Assembly (NCBI GenBank): GCA_015057715.1
Contig: SVDS01000001.1
Location: 1-64,000 of the forward strand
Origin: Paenibacillaceae bacterium
GTDB taxonomy: Bacteria; Bacillota; Clostridia; Lachnospirales; Lachnospiraceae
Reading direction: 5' to 3'
DNA length: 64,000 nt
The translations under genes were made by a program, and so were the position numbers. This document shows, in pieces, positions 1 to 8,794 of the stretch (the stretch's first letter is position 1; each line of letters opens with the position of its first letter). The notes beneath the pieces were generated by a model that saw only the letters and a list, made by a program, of their open reading frames with translations, did no database searches and was not told where the DNA came from.

Positions 1-36
1 TTCACCTACTAGTGGTTTAATAATTTTATTATCCAT
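1..36 (-). CDS. N-terminal 12 codons of a gene cut by the left window edge
   Basis: An ATG at 36-34 opens a frame that reads MDNKIIKPLVGE and runs off the window. An AAAGGGG ribosome site lies 8 nt upstream (about 45-51), which is good support for a real start. The gene is on the same strand as the rest of the defence island, downstream of the 363-aa gene. Nothing can be said about function from 12 residues. Its upstream region shares a 35-bp element with the next gene to the right, so the two are probably regulated alike. Confidence 0.6.
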   Translation of the reverse strand, partial: MDNKIIKPLVGE

Positions 37-87
37 ACTTTCAACCCCTTTCTTAAACATGATTCAACAAATTTCTGTTTTATTTAC

Positions 88-122
88 GACATATTTCGAC
101 ACACACTTCACAATGTGTTGAG
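88..122 (-). promoter_or_regulatory. 35-bp upstream element, copy 1
   Basis: This stretch, about 50 nt upstream of the start at 36, matches 1339-1373 closely. The last 25 bases (98-122 and 1349-1373) agree at 20 of 25 positions, ending in an identical CAATGTGTTGAG. Both copies contain GACA(C/T)A..TT.GACACA half-sites and an imperfect CACA..TGTG dyad. A shared operator or promoter element is the simplest reading. Confidence 0.5.
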
Positions 123-140
123 TGTGTGAAACGGATTCTC

Positions 141-162
141 GCAAGGCGTGGTTAGGCCTTGC
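141..162 (-). terminator. Hairpin after the 363-aa gene
   Basis: GCAAGGC (141-147) pairs with GCCTTGC (156-162) around an 8-nt loop, 20 nt past the stop of the gene ending at 183. The following T-run is poor, so termination would be weak. Confidence 0.35.
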
Positions 163-182
163 AGGAAAATACTGTCTAACCC

Positions 183-1274
183 TTACGATCTACATTTCAA
201 AAATTTAAATTTTTCAGGTAGATCCTCTTCGCAAAAGGTAGGTTCTTCTAAAACACCATCCCTAACTTCAAATCGTATTCGTTGGACAAGTTCTTTTCCT
301 ATGTAACTATCGTGCATATAGATCTCATAACAGATAACTTTCTCAAGCGGAATATCAAATTCTTGTGCTACAAACATAGCTAATTGTTCTGCTGCATTTG
401 TAGTAGATGTTCCAAAACTTTCATCTGTAGTTATCAAAATGATTGTATGTTCTAAAACCTCCACCTCACATTCTCCCTCTGCACAATTAAAATAATAATG
501 CAATATTTTATGATTATTGCGTAAGAAAATTTTCCACTCTGTATCTTTGGGTTCTGTAACCGATACCTTTCTCTTTATTTCTATGCCAGCAAGAAAATCA
601 ATGTCGTGAGATTGAATAAGACGGCTTAACTCAAATAGCACTCCACACTCAAACTGTTTCACTTTATATACCTTGGAATTATCATTATTTTTACAGATAT
701 AAGTACCGTCAAAATAAAAATCATTACAATTCTGAGAATTATCTATTATTTCTTTCACTTCAATGGAACCCTCTCCCTTTATTATGCCACATGCCGTAGA
801 GTGGTTTCCATTATTGATAATGGTTAATCCAAGTGGTAGAAAAAGTTGTGAAAAATGATTGTTAGGTTGGAATATAAAAGGACGACTGACATTTGAGCCA
901 ATCTGCGCAAGACAGTTTGTAAATCGTGTTGCTTCCCAAGGAAAAGACCATACTGCATCTTGAGCTAAGTTAATGATAATTGGGTCTAAAATAGTATATT
1001 CATCAGGGAAAGTATTCTCCAACCATCCCAAATCTTGGTTGTATGAACTGTAATCCGCAGTGTTTTTAAGAGTAGCATTAAATTGAAAAATATCCTTATA
1101 AAATATATTTCTAGTAACAGCTGAAACAAACGAAAATATTGGATGATCTCTTCCAGTTTTTACAGGTGATGATTGAATAATATTTTCAGCCTGCGATAAT
1201 ATATTTTCTAATTGTTTTTCACCTTTTACTCTATCATGCAAAGTAAAAATAGTTTTTAAAATATCTTTTTTCAA
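183..1274 (-). CDS. DUF6710-like protein of unknown function
   Basis: A 363-aa soluble protein with no signal peptide or membrane segment. It starts at TTG 1274, chosen because AGAAAGG lies 9 nt upstream and no better start exists. The central part has NNHFSQLFLPLGL followed by NNGNHSTACGI and a short DG-containing strand. That pattern recalls the DUF6710 family as I remember it; I could not check this and the family has no known reaction. It sits in the defence island downstream of the CHAT gene, transcribed the same way but with its own upstream element (1339-1373). An accessory or effector role in defence is possible only by context. Confidence 0.6.
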   Translation of the reverse strand: MKKDILKTIFTLHDRVKGEKQLENILSQAENIIQSSPVKTGRDHPIFSFVSAVTRNIFYKDIFQFNATLKNTADYSSYNQDLGWLENTFPDEYTILDPIIINLAQDAVWSFPWEATRFTNCLAQIGSNVSRPFIFQPNNHFSQLFLPLGLTIINNGNHSTACGIIKGEGSIEVKEIIDNSQNCNDFYFDGTYICKNNDNSKVYKVKQFECGVLFELSRLIQSHDIDFLAGIEIKRKVSVTEPKDTEWKIFLRNNHKILHYYFNCAEGECEVEVLEHTIILITTDESFGTSTTNAAEQLAMFVAQEFDIPLEKVICYEIYMHDSYIGKELVQRIRFEVRDGVLEEPTFCEEDLPEKFKFLKCRS

Positions 1275-1338
1275 AGTTTTAGAACCTTTCTTACACAGTT
1301 TCTTTTTCTTTTTATGCTATTAGACGGTTTCTATTTTT

Positions 1339-1373
1339 GACACATCTTGACACAAATATTGCAATGTGTTGAG
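1339..1373 (-). promoter_or_regulatory. 35-bp upstream element, copy 2
   Basis: Second copy of the element at 88-122, about 65 nt upstream of the TTG start at 1274. It contains GACACATCTTGACACA and ends in CAATGTGTTGAG. Its position relative to a start codon resembles copy 1, so shared control of the two genes is likely. Confidence 0.5.
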
Positions 1374-1497
1374 GCGGTGATTCATTATTATGAATCTATA
1401 GTTTCATATAGACCAATTGTATTATAATTTATCTAAAACATAGCACTGCTACTATATAGCTTATTCGTATTGACAGTTATCTTTTTTCAAGAAAGCC

Positions 1498-2475
1498 CTA
1501 ATGTATTAATTCTAACTTTAATTTTTTTATCCTTAATTTAAAAAATCTTCCTAAACCTGTTATCATGGTTTTATTTGTAGGAAACATATGAGCAATTTCA
1601 TAGAATGTTTTTTTGTCGCTTTCACTACACGTAGACCAAAACATGGGATTTAATGCTATGTTATGATCAAAAGCAACCACAAATTTCTCTATATATGCAA
1701 TGAATTTTTTCTCATTACTTTTAGATAAATTTTTCAATCTACGGCAAAAATTCCTGCTACCAAAAGAAAAATCATCTTTTAGATACGATAATAATATTAT
1801 TGTCTCGTTGTTTTCAGGAAAAATATTTATTGAAATATTGCAATTTGTAAATGCTATTGGAAAAAGTAGACCCATATTGGGAGTTCCCGACCAACAGGTA
1901 ATGAATTCACATTTTCTATTTAATCTGATGATTTCTGTTTCCACTCCGCTCCAATCTTCTTGATCTATCAAATTTTTGTAGTTCTTAAATCTTTTTTTAT
2001 TCATTTGCAGGTGTGCATTTGCAACCTTGTTTGAAAAGTCATCAACAATTTTATCAAATTCCCGATTATTTTTTAACAGTCCTTCTGAATATGAAAATAC
2101 AAATGCTCTAAATGAAAATTGAAATATCTGCTTTTTATTGTTTTCGTCAAAATTATTTCCATTTTCAATCTCGCCAAATAAGTAGTTGTCGTGCTTGCTG
2201 CAAAACACACGAAACTTGTTAGCATTAGCAATAGTTCTTTTTGTCAATTTTCTAGCATTTTTTTTATAGTCTCTATTTTCGAAATCAAAGACTAAAACAT
2301 TTTCACCAAATGCAATTCGTTCAAGATACCCTCGCTTTGAGATTAAATGATTTTTTGCAGTATTATGTCGTTTGCTATTTTCACATTTAAATAAAAAATC
2401 TTCACATAAACACTTGTTACTAGTTCTAATGTGTTTAGCCTTAGTGTAATTATCCTTTGCCACTCTTTTCCTCAT
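1498..2475 (-). CDS. Hypothetical protein with FCSKHD..LF motif
   Basis: A 325-aa, lysine- and asparagine-rich, very AT-rich gene I do not recognise. Two features stand out: an N-terminal HLISKRGYLERIA segment (about residues 43-55) and VFCSKHDNYLFGEIEN (about 90-105), where Cys, His and Asp could form a metal or active site. I have an impression of this motif pair in other uncharacterised bacterial proteins but cannot name the family. The ATG at 2475 has no clear ribosome site; a GTG at 2463, just after AGGAAAAG, is an alternative start. It lies between the CHAT protease gene and the 363-aa gene, so a defence-related role is a guess from context. Confidence 0.6.
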   Translation of the reverse strand: MRKRVAKDNYTKAKHIRTSNKCLCEDFLFKCENSKRHNTAKNHLISKRGYLERIAFGENVLVFDFENRDYKKNARKLTKRTIANANKFRVFCSKHDNYLFGEIENGNNFDENNKKQIFQFSFRAFVFSYSEGLLKNNREFDKIVDDFSNKVANAHLQMNKKRFKNYKNLIDQEDWSGVETEIIRLNRKCEFITCWSGTPNMGLLFPIAFTNCNISINIFPENNETIILLSYLKDDFSFGSRNFCRRLKNLSKSNEKKFIAYIEKFVVAFDHNIALNPMFWSTCSESDKKTFYEIAHMFPTNKTMITGLGRFFKLRIKKLKLELIH

Positions 2476-2734
2476 TTCATCGACATACTCGTAATATCTT
2501 GCAGTTTATGAGTCGCTTTTATCATTGCAATCGCAATATATCATTTATATTGCTGTCTCTACATGTAATTTTTATTTTCTACATTTTAATGTTATAACAA
2601 AAAACTGTATATATACTATTTTAATGTTCTACCTGCCCTGTGAAAATTATTTAATCTCAACTATATTAGCACGCGCAACAAAAAAACACTTTGTTCTTAG
2701 GATTAATATACCTCCCCAAAAATAATCCTTAAAA

Positions 2735-5700
2735 TTAATTTATCCAGAACTCTATCCCAGACCAAAATTGAGGATTAAAATACTTTTCTTTCATTTTTTT
2801 CTGGGCAATTAACAGTGCTTTGTCCATAGCTATTCCATATTCTATTGCTTTAGTATAAAACTCTTGCATTAATTCAATTGTCATATCCGTAGAAACATCC
2901 CATCTACACAAAATAATATTTCCAGAAAATTTTTCGAATATTGCAGCCCACGTACCATACGACTCTTCAACTGCCTTATAATTAGGAGACCCAGCTCTAC
3001 AACTTATCAAAACCAAATTTTGCATTTCCAAGATGTTATCCATAACGTCTTCTAACTTTAAAATTCTTTTATTCCCTGCAATGCCTTTTGCTCCCTCCAA
3101 AGGATATGCATTTGGGTCTGATACCCCATGTGTGTAAATTGCTACAGTATTTAGTTCTTCGCCAAACTTGGATATATTTTTTAGGTTATCTATATTATCC
3201 GAATCATTTTCTAATAATAAAAATTTCTCTTTTTTATTTTTGATTAACCACCTTTGAATTTTTTGTAAATTCTTATCATTTGTATTACCTATGATTCTAT
3301 TGACAATACCACATATGTGATTCTCGTTCTTAAAATGTAACAAAGAAGAATAATCAATTAAGTTTACAATTGATTTTACTTTGTCAATAATGAAATTGTT
3401 GTTGATACAATATGATGATAACGGAAACATATATAAATCGAATTCCGGAACAAAATAGATTCTTTCTATGCAATTTTCTTCTATTATATCAGGCAAGTTT
3501 TCTTCTATATTTTCAGAAATCACCTTAATTACGTCCTTAATCTCATCATATTTCAAGTTTTCTAATTGCATACTCTCACTATAAATTTTTGCAAAATTTC
3601 TTAAATCCACCTTGTCTGGATCTAAAAATTTATGTTCCAGTTTAATATCATTCTTTGATATTAAAATATTGAGTAAACCCATTGTTGTTAAAATGCATTG
3701 AAAAAATAACTCATTTTTATCTATTGTATTTTGTATTTCAACCATGGAGAGTTCTTTTTGTGATTCTAATTCCATATAATTGGGATGATTTTTTTTTAGC
3801 TGCTGAGATAATTCTTCGATAATCTTAGCTTTCTCTGATAATAGTTCTATATTACCACCGTCATGAATTAATAGGTTCTGATATTCTTCTCTCCTAACGA
3901 AATACTCTTTTTCAACTCCATCCGGAACCTGCACCAATCGTTCTTTTTTATAATAACCTTTCTGTTCAATAATAGCTCTCGGAGACAATCTAGGTATAAT
4001 CTGCTGTAATTTACTTTCCATTAGGTTTTTAAGGTTTTCATCATCTACAAGATTGGATAATACGCTACATATATCTATATATAAGCGATATATATTAACC
4101 GCTTGTGTTCCTATACTTGCCCTTTCTTCCTTGTGGCTTACACTTCTTTTTTCCTGTAAATCTTTATTGGATATCTCAATTAATTCAAGCGCAACAAAAA
4201 AATTGTTTATACCTACCGGATTAGAAAAATACATAAACGCCCAATTATATAATACTTCAAAGCGAATATCTTTTCTGTTCTCTAGTAAAGAAATTGTCTC
4301 CTTTCTATATTTATCTAGAATTTTTATAGCTTTACTGAACTCTGACTTTTTCGCATATAATGCCACTAAATTTACAATATCCCCCGCCCAGTTAACGCCT
4401 CTAATTTCCGCATTTTCAATTTTTGTAACTAATTCAAATTCAATATTTTTGTTATCGACTCCGCTTTTTAATAATATAAACTGCTTAAGATTTTCATTAT
4501 AGCGTCCAACTGCTTTACCAAGGCTTTGCCAAAAATCAATGTCAGCTAAAAAAGATATTGAATCATTATCAGACAAATACCTACTAACTATATTTACCCC
4601 TTCTTCCAGAAAAGGAATTATCTCATTACTTAAATAACTATATTCGATTGATGCAATGATACAGAATATACCCTCTACATGTCTGCCCAATCGATATTGG
4701 GAATAGCCCCATGCCAGACCACCAATTGATAAACTTAATATTTTGTTTTGTTCCTCTACTGTACTATAAAGTTCCAGTATACTTAATGCATAATTATTTG
4801 CATCCTGATGCCGTCCCATTCCAGAAGCAATAATTGATAAGTAGTACCTGCAAATAATTCTCAACTTATTGTCATTTAACACTTCACCTGGGGTTAGAAT
4901 TGTTTTTACGAATTCTTCAAATGTACTAAAATTATTCTGATAATCAAAATCTCCAGTTTTTACAGCTCTCAACAATTTGATTAGATTAACTGAGGTCTGA
5001 TATGGATTACTTATTATGTCATCGCCTATCTCTTCTATTTCTTGGGATATAACTTCATGTATATATGATAGTGATATTCGGGCTTCAATGTCCGTTTCTA
5101 ATATTTGTTTCATATTTAGTTTTAAAAACTTATATGCATAAATATTCCAGCTATCATTACTCTGGCATTCAAGAAAATCTCTCCAGATCAAGTATCCGTT
5201 TCTTTCACTTAGCAAAACTTTAATTCCATCAATCAAGTCTATTGCTCTATGTTCTCCAATTATATTTGCATCTTGAGGTTTGAAAAAAGGTTTTAATTTT
5301 CCTAGAGCTTTAGAGGCAATAAGTTCATCTTTCATAATTGAAAATTTGAGTTTTATAATATCTATTACTCTTGAATTTCCAATATATAAATCTGCTTTCT
5401 CTAAGCATTTATATGCCAAAAAATATGAATCCTGTATCTTGATAAAGTAATTTGAAAGTCTAATAACCCCCTCGTTTTTTAATTGCGGAAATAATGCTAT
5501 ATATTCAAATATGTAATCGATAATCTTTTGATTTCCCTCGATCTTTTGACCTAAAATATCATTTATTCTTGCAACTAACTCATAGAATTCTGGGTTTTGT
5601 ATTAATCCTAATCTTCTAAATTCCTGAGCTGCACTAATAAAGTCTCCATTATTGCTAAGCTTAGTCGCATTCATTTCAATCACAGCAGGATTATCTGGAT

Positions 5701-6661
5701 CATAAGTCATTCCAATTTTTAGCCATTCTTCAAATTGGGGAATATCTGAATCATATAAACGTAAAAATGCTGGAAATAAATTTTTTAAATACTTATCTTT
5801 GCTATATAATTCGTTTAAAATTTCTTGAGCTCTGCTTAAATAAGATATTGTAATATACATATTAGCTAACATTAATTTCTCTTCATTTAACAATGAGTCA
5901 TACTGTGATTCTAATATTTCTATTGATTTACCAATATCTCCGGACTTATAATATGCGATTGCACTAAAGTAATAAAAAATTTTATTCCCTATTTTATTTT
6001 TTACCCTTTCCAACTCTTTAATTGCCTCACCTAAAGGTAATTGGCAAACTTTATTTAACAATTCTTTTTGAAGTAATTCAAACTCGTCATCTTGGTTAGG
6101 ATCCCCAGAAGAAACTATAGACATGTTATTTGTTTGTTCAAGGTTTTTTAATATAATATTTCTGCTCACCGCATCAGCATAAACATTTGTTATTATCCCT
6201 GATATCTTAGACTGATTTTCGCCATATATTGAATCAATATCATCTAAAAAACTTCCCCAATTTTCATTTTCCAAAAAGTGAATTGAATTAGTTGAGTCCA
6301 AAAATTTATTTTCAAATATTGGACTTTCTTTTCCATATGTAAGTAATCGTTCTGCCCCATTTAGCAAAATAAAATCATTCTTATCCAGTCCTTTTAAAAA
6401 TTTTTTTAACCATTTAATGCTTTTTACAGCATCATCAACGAAGATAGCTTTTCCAATTATAATCTTCGTGTTTTCAATGAATTCTTGATTTTTGCTTTCA
6501 TCAATGATGAAATAGTCTTTTAAATTTGCTGCTGAATAATCTATTACATATAATTTTCCTTTTATCTGAGGGGCTATTTTAGACAAATAAAATAATGGGC
6601 TATATAATTGTTCTTTTGACAAATCAATGTTTAATGTAAAATTATCTATTTGATAACCCAT
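2735..6661 (-). CDS. TPR-CHAT caspase-like protease
   Basis: A 1,308-aa cytoplasmic protein. The start is ATG 6661, directly behind GGAGGTAATA. The N-terminal 200 residues are a divergent alpha/beta region. A long helical solenoid of degenerate TPR-type repeats follows (about 200-900). The C-terminus is a CHAT peptidase domain with the catalytic pair His about 1178 (IYTHGVSDP) and Cys about 1221 (LVLISCRAG), then the usual GNIILCRWDV strand. CHAT proteases are caspase relatives used in defence and regulated cell death, for instance the TPR-CHAT partner of the gRAMP type III CRISPR effector. No gRAMP, CRISPR array or gasdermin gene is visible here. It may act alone, with the repeats as sensor, or with the two small unknowns downstream. 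The catalytic assignment is seen; the trigger and substrate are unknown. Confidence 0.85.
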   Translation of the reverse strand: MGYQIDNFTLNIDLSKEQLYSPLFYLSKIAPQIKGKLYVIDYSAANLKDYFIIDESKNQEFIENTKIIIGKAIFVDDAVKSIKWLKKFLKGLDKNDFILLNGAERLLTYGKESPIFENKFLDSTNSIHFLENENWGSFLDDIDSIYGENQSKISGIITNVYADAVSRNIILKNLEQTNNMSIVSSGDPNQDDEFELLQKELLNKVCQLPLGEAIKELERVKNKIGNKIFYYFSAIAYYKSGDIGKSIEILESQYDSLLNEEKLMLANMYITISYLSRAQEILNELYSKDKYLKNLFPAFLRLYDSDIPQFEEWLKIGMTYDPDNPAVIEMNATKLSNNGDFISAAQEFRRLGLIQNPEFYELVARINDILGQKIEGNQKIIDYIFEYIALFPQLKNEGVIRLSNYFIKIQDSYFLAYKCLEKADLYIGNSRVIDIIKLKFSIMKDELIASKALGKLKPFFKPQDANIIGEHRAIDLIDGIKVLLSERNGYLIWRDFLECQSNDSWNIYAYKFLKLNMKQILETDIEARISLSYIHEVISQEIEEIGDDIISNPYQTSVNLIKLLRAVKTGDFDYQNNFSTFEEFVKTILTPGEVLNDNKLRIICRYYLSIIASGMGRHQDANNYALSILELYSTVEEQNKILSLSIGGLAWGYSQYRLGRHVEGIFCIIASIEYSYLSNEIIPFLEEGVNIVSRYLSDNDSISFLADIDFWQSLGKAVGRYNENLKQFILLKSGVDNKNIEFELVTKIENAEIRGVNWAGDIVNLVALYAKKSEFSKAIKILDKYRKETISLLENRKDIRFEVLYNWAFMYFSNPVGINNFFVALELIEISNKDLQEKRSVSHKEERASIGTQAVNIYRLYIDICSVLSNLVDDENLKNLMESKLQQIIPRLSPRAIIEQKGYYKKERLVQVPDGVEKEYFVRREEYQNLLIHDGGNIELLSEKAKIIEELSQQLKKNHPNYMELESQKELSMVEIQNTIDKNELFFQCILTTMGLLNILISKNDIKLEHKFLDPDKVDLRNFAKIYSESMQLENLKYDEIKDVIKVISENIEENLPDIIEENCIERIYFVPEFDLYMFPLSSYCINNNFIIDKVKSIVNLIDYSSLLHFKNENHICGIVNRIIGNTNDKNLQKIQRWLIKNKKEKFLLLENDSDNIDNLKNISKFGEELNTVAIYTHGVSDPNAYPLEGAKGIAGNKRILKLEDVMDNILEMQNLVLISCRAGSPNYKAVEESYGTWAAIFEKFSGNIILCRWDVSTDMTIELMQEFYTKAIEYGIAMDKALLIAQKKMKEKYFNPQFWSGIEFWIN

Positions 6662-6823
6662 TATTACCTCCAACTGGTTTTTATTTTTCTATGCTAATTA
6701 TAAAAAGCGAAATATTATCCACAGAATTTCACCCTTAAATTCATAACAATCAAATTGATTGCACATTCCTGGCAATAGCCCATTTGCATCAACCCTCAAA
6801 AACATAGTATCCCTTCGAAGGCT

Positions 6824-8794
6824 TTATTCGGTACAAAGTCTCTCGACACTCCCTGCTTGTAATGGGAGTATTTCATAATCAATTTTTCGACTATCCTCGT
6901 GAGATTGATTATAATTATCCAATGCCAACTGTAATGCAGTTATGTCCAAAGCTTTTTTTAGATGTAAATACAAGTCTACCTTTGCACGACTGCACGCAAC
7001 ATAGTACATTCTTGTAAATTCTTCTGCGTTCTCCTCATTAAGAAGTTGCGGGTTTGAGAACATACCAGATAATGTAATATTATCCCTATCTCTACGACTA
7101 TTGGGTTCAAGACTGACAATAACCTTTTCCCATTCACGTCCTTTTGCTTGATGGACGGTCATATAGCGGCTGTCCTCTGAAAAGACTTCTGCAAAGAGTT
7201 TGTACGATGTGTACCAACTGAGCAAAGAAACGTTTGTCCTAATCTCATCTCTATCTTCATCGTCAAAAATTGGAACGCTAAATTGACCATCCCAAATAGT
7301 CAATACAAGTTCGGCATAGTTTTCTTCGTGTAACCGCATACTGAATCCATTAATTATATCAATGGTCAAAGATTCTTGCAAAAGTCCCCCAAACACTTCA
7401 TCAGTCAGCAGTTTTAATTTCGCAATGATTTTTGGAGTTAGTTTCTTTGTATCAAAGTCTGTTAAGAGCGTACATGCAGTGATTATTTCAACAAGCGCAC
7501 CGGTTTTATACCCATTCCAGAGCCTGAAAATAAATTTAAAAGCCCGCACCCAAGTCACATAGTTATGTTCAACAATGTCGCTTCGAATATCAATCGGCGA
7601 AGTATAGTAAGAATTATAGATTGCCTTCAAACATTTTTCTTGTTCTTCATTTATGTCTTGTATATAGGAAAACGCTGCTGCCCAAGTGCGAGTAAGCACC
7701 ACAGCACCATCAGCAATCACGGAATTTATTAGCTGCTTGGCAGACGCATCTTCACCAGAAATGATATGTATTTTTGTTTTCTCTGCCGATTGCTTTTCCT
7801 CGTTGCTGTTATAATGCTTTTCACTATTCTGAACGACTGTTGAATCCGATTTGCGCAAAAAATTACATAGATTAACTATATTAGTGGTTGAACGCCTGTT
7901 ACCACTAATTACGTATTCATTTAAAGCCCGATTACTATCAATATTTAAGGTTAGAAACTGCGAGGGCTTTGCTCCTTGAAAGCTGTATATAGACTGTGCA
8001 GCATCTCCAATCGTTCCTATAACTGTTGATTTACTTCCTATTAGCTTGATTAACAAAGTTTGCAGAGGATTAGTATCCTGAAACTCATCAACAAAAATAA
8101 AGGGGAATTTAACTCTCGTAGCATACAACGCAGTATTGTTACGCTGAAGTATACGATAACCAAAATAGAGGATTTCATTATGGGTCAGCTTTCTTACCTT
8201 TGACCAAGTATATTGTTTTATGGGAATAATATGACTGTCCTTAATCTGCCTTGAGGCCCGCAATTTTGCCTTGTTGTCGGTACGGTATAAGTCAATATCA
8301 ACCTCGACTTGGCCCAATATTTTTTTACTATAAGTGAATTCATCGGATTCTCCAACGATTGATTCTATGAACTCAAATATATCACTTTTATTTACACCAT
8401 GTAATATGCCCACCCCCTCAACTTGCGAAGTGATTTTGCCTTTGCCACCTACGACAATGTTAAAGTCCTCTTTCATAATTTGCCGCAAGTCCTCTTGGAA
8501 AGGTTTGATAATATGCTCAATTATAAACCCATGAATTGTATGAGCTTCGATGGATGCAGAAAACCGTTCAAGACGACGCTTAATCTCATCAACAGCCGCA
8601 TTTGTGTAGGTAATACAAAGAACCTTCCTCGCCCGGCTTTGGGCGACGAGAGGATTTATGGTAACAATATTCTTGACATTTTCCACAAGAAAATGTGTTT
8701 TCCCTGCACCCGGACCGGCATATATCTTGATATGATTATCAAGCTGTTCTGGTGTTAGCAGATCACTCGAATTTATTATGATAGACATAGCCAT
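6824..8794 (-). CDS. gajB: Gabija protein GajB, UvrD/Rep-like helicase
   Basis: A 656-aa superfamily 1 helicase. Walker A is GPGAGKT (27-33), Walker B/motif II is FVDEFQD (about 234-240), motif III is GDAAQSIYSFQGA (about 263-275). MTVHQAKGREWEKV supplies motif V and YVACSRAKVDLYLHL motif VI near the C-terminus. The gene starts 19 nt inside the end of gajA, so the two are translationally coupled. This is the Gabija gene order (OLD-type nuclease then UvrD-like protein). In Gabija, GajB binds the GajA tetramer and responds to DNA ends and nucleotides. It is longer than the roughly 500-aa B. cereus GajB, with extra sequence between motifs III and V. Confidence 0.88.
   Translation of the reverse strand: MAMSIIINSSDLLTPEQLDNHIKIYAGPGAGKTHFLVENVKNIVTINPLVAQSRARKVLCITYTNAAVDEIKRRLERFSASIEAHTIHGFIIEHIIKPFQEDLRQIMKEDFNIVVGGKGKITSQVEGVGILHGVNKSDIFEFIESIVGESDEFTYSKKILGQVEVDIDLYRTDNKAKLRASRQIKDSHIIPIKQYTWSKVRKLTHNEILYFGYRILQRNNTALYATRVKFPFIFVDEFQDTNPLQTLLIKLIGSKSTVIGTIGDAAQSIYSFQGAKPSQFLTLNIDSNRALNEYVISGNRRSTTNIVNLCNFLRKSDSTVVQNSEKHYNSNEEKQSAEKTKIHIISGEDASAKQLINSVIADGAVVLTRTWAAAFSYIQDINEEQEKCLKAIYNSYYTSPIDIRSDIVEHNYVTWVRAFKFIFRLWNGYKTGALVEIITACTLLTDFDTKKLTPKIIAKLKLLTDEVFGGLLQESLTIDIINGFSMRLHEENYAELVLTIWDGQFSVPIFDDEDRDEIRTNVSLLSWYTSYKLFAEVFSEDSRYMTVHQAKGREWEKVIVSLEPNSRRDRDNITLSGMFSNPQLLNEENAEEFTRMYYVACSRAKVDLYLHLKKALDITALQLALDNYNQSHEDSRKIDYEILPLQAGSVERLCTE

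Noticed and set aside
2525..2725. 66-codon frame in the gap before the CHAT gene
   Set aside because: Very AT-rich, no ribosome site, no recognisable motif. I see nothing else in 2476-2734.
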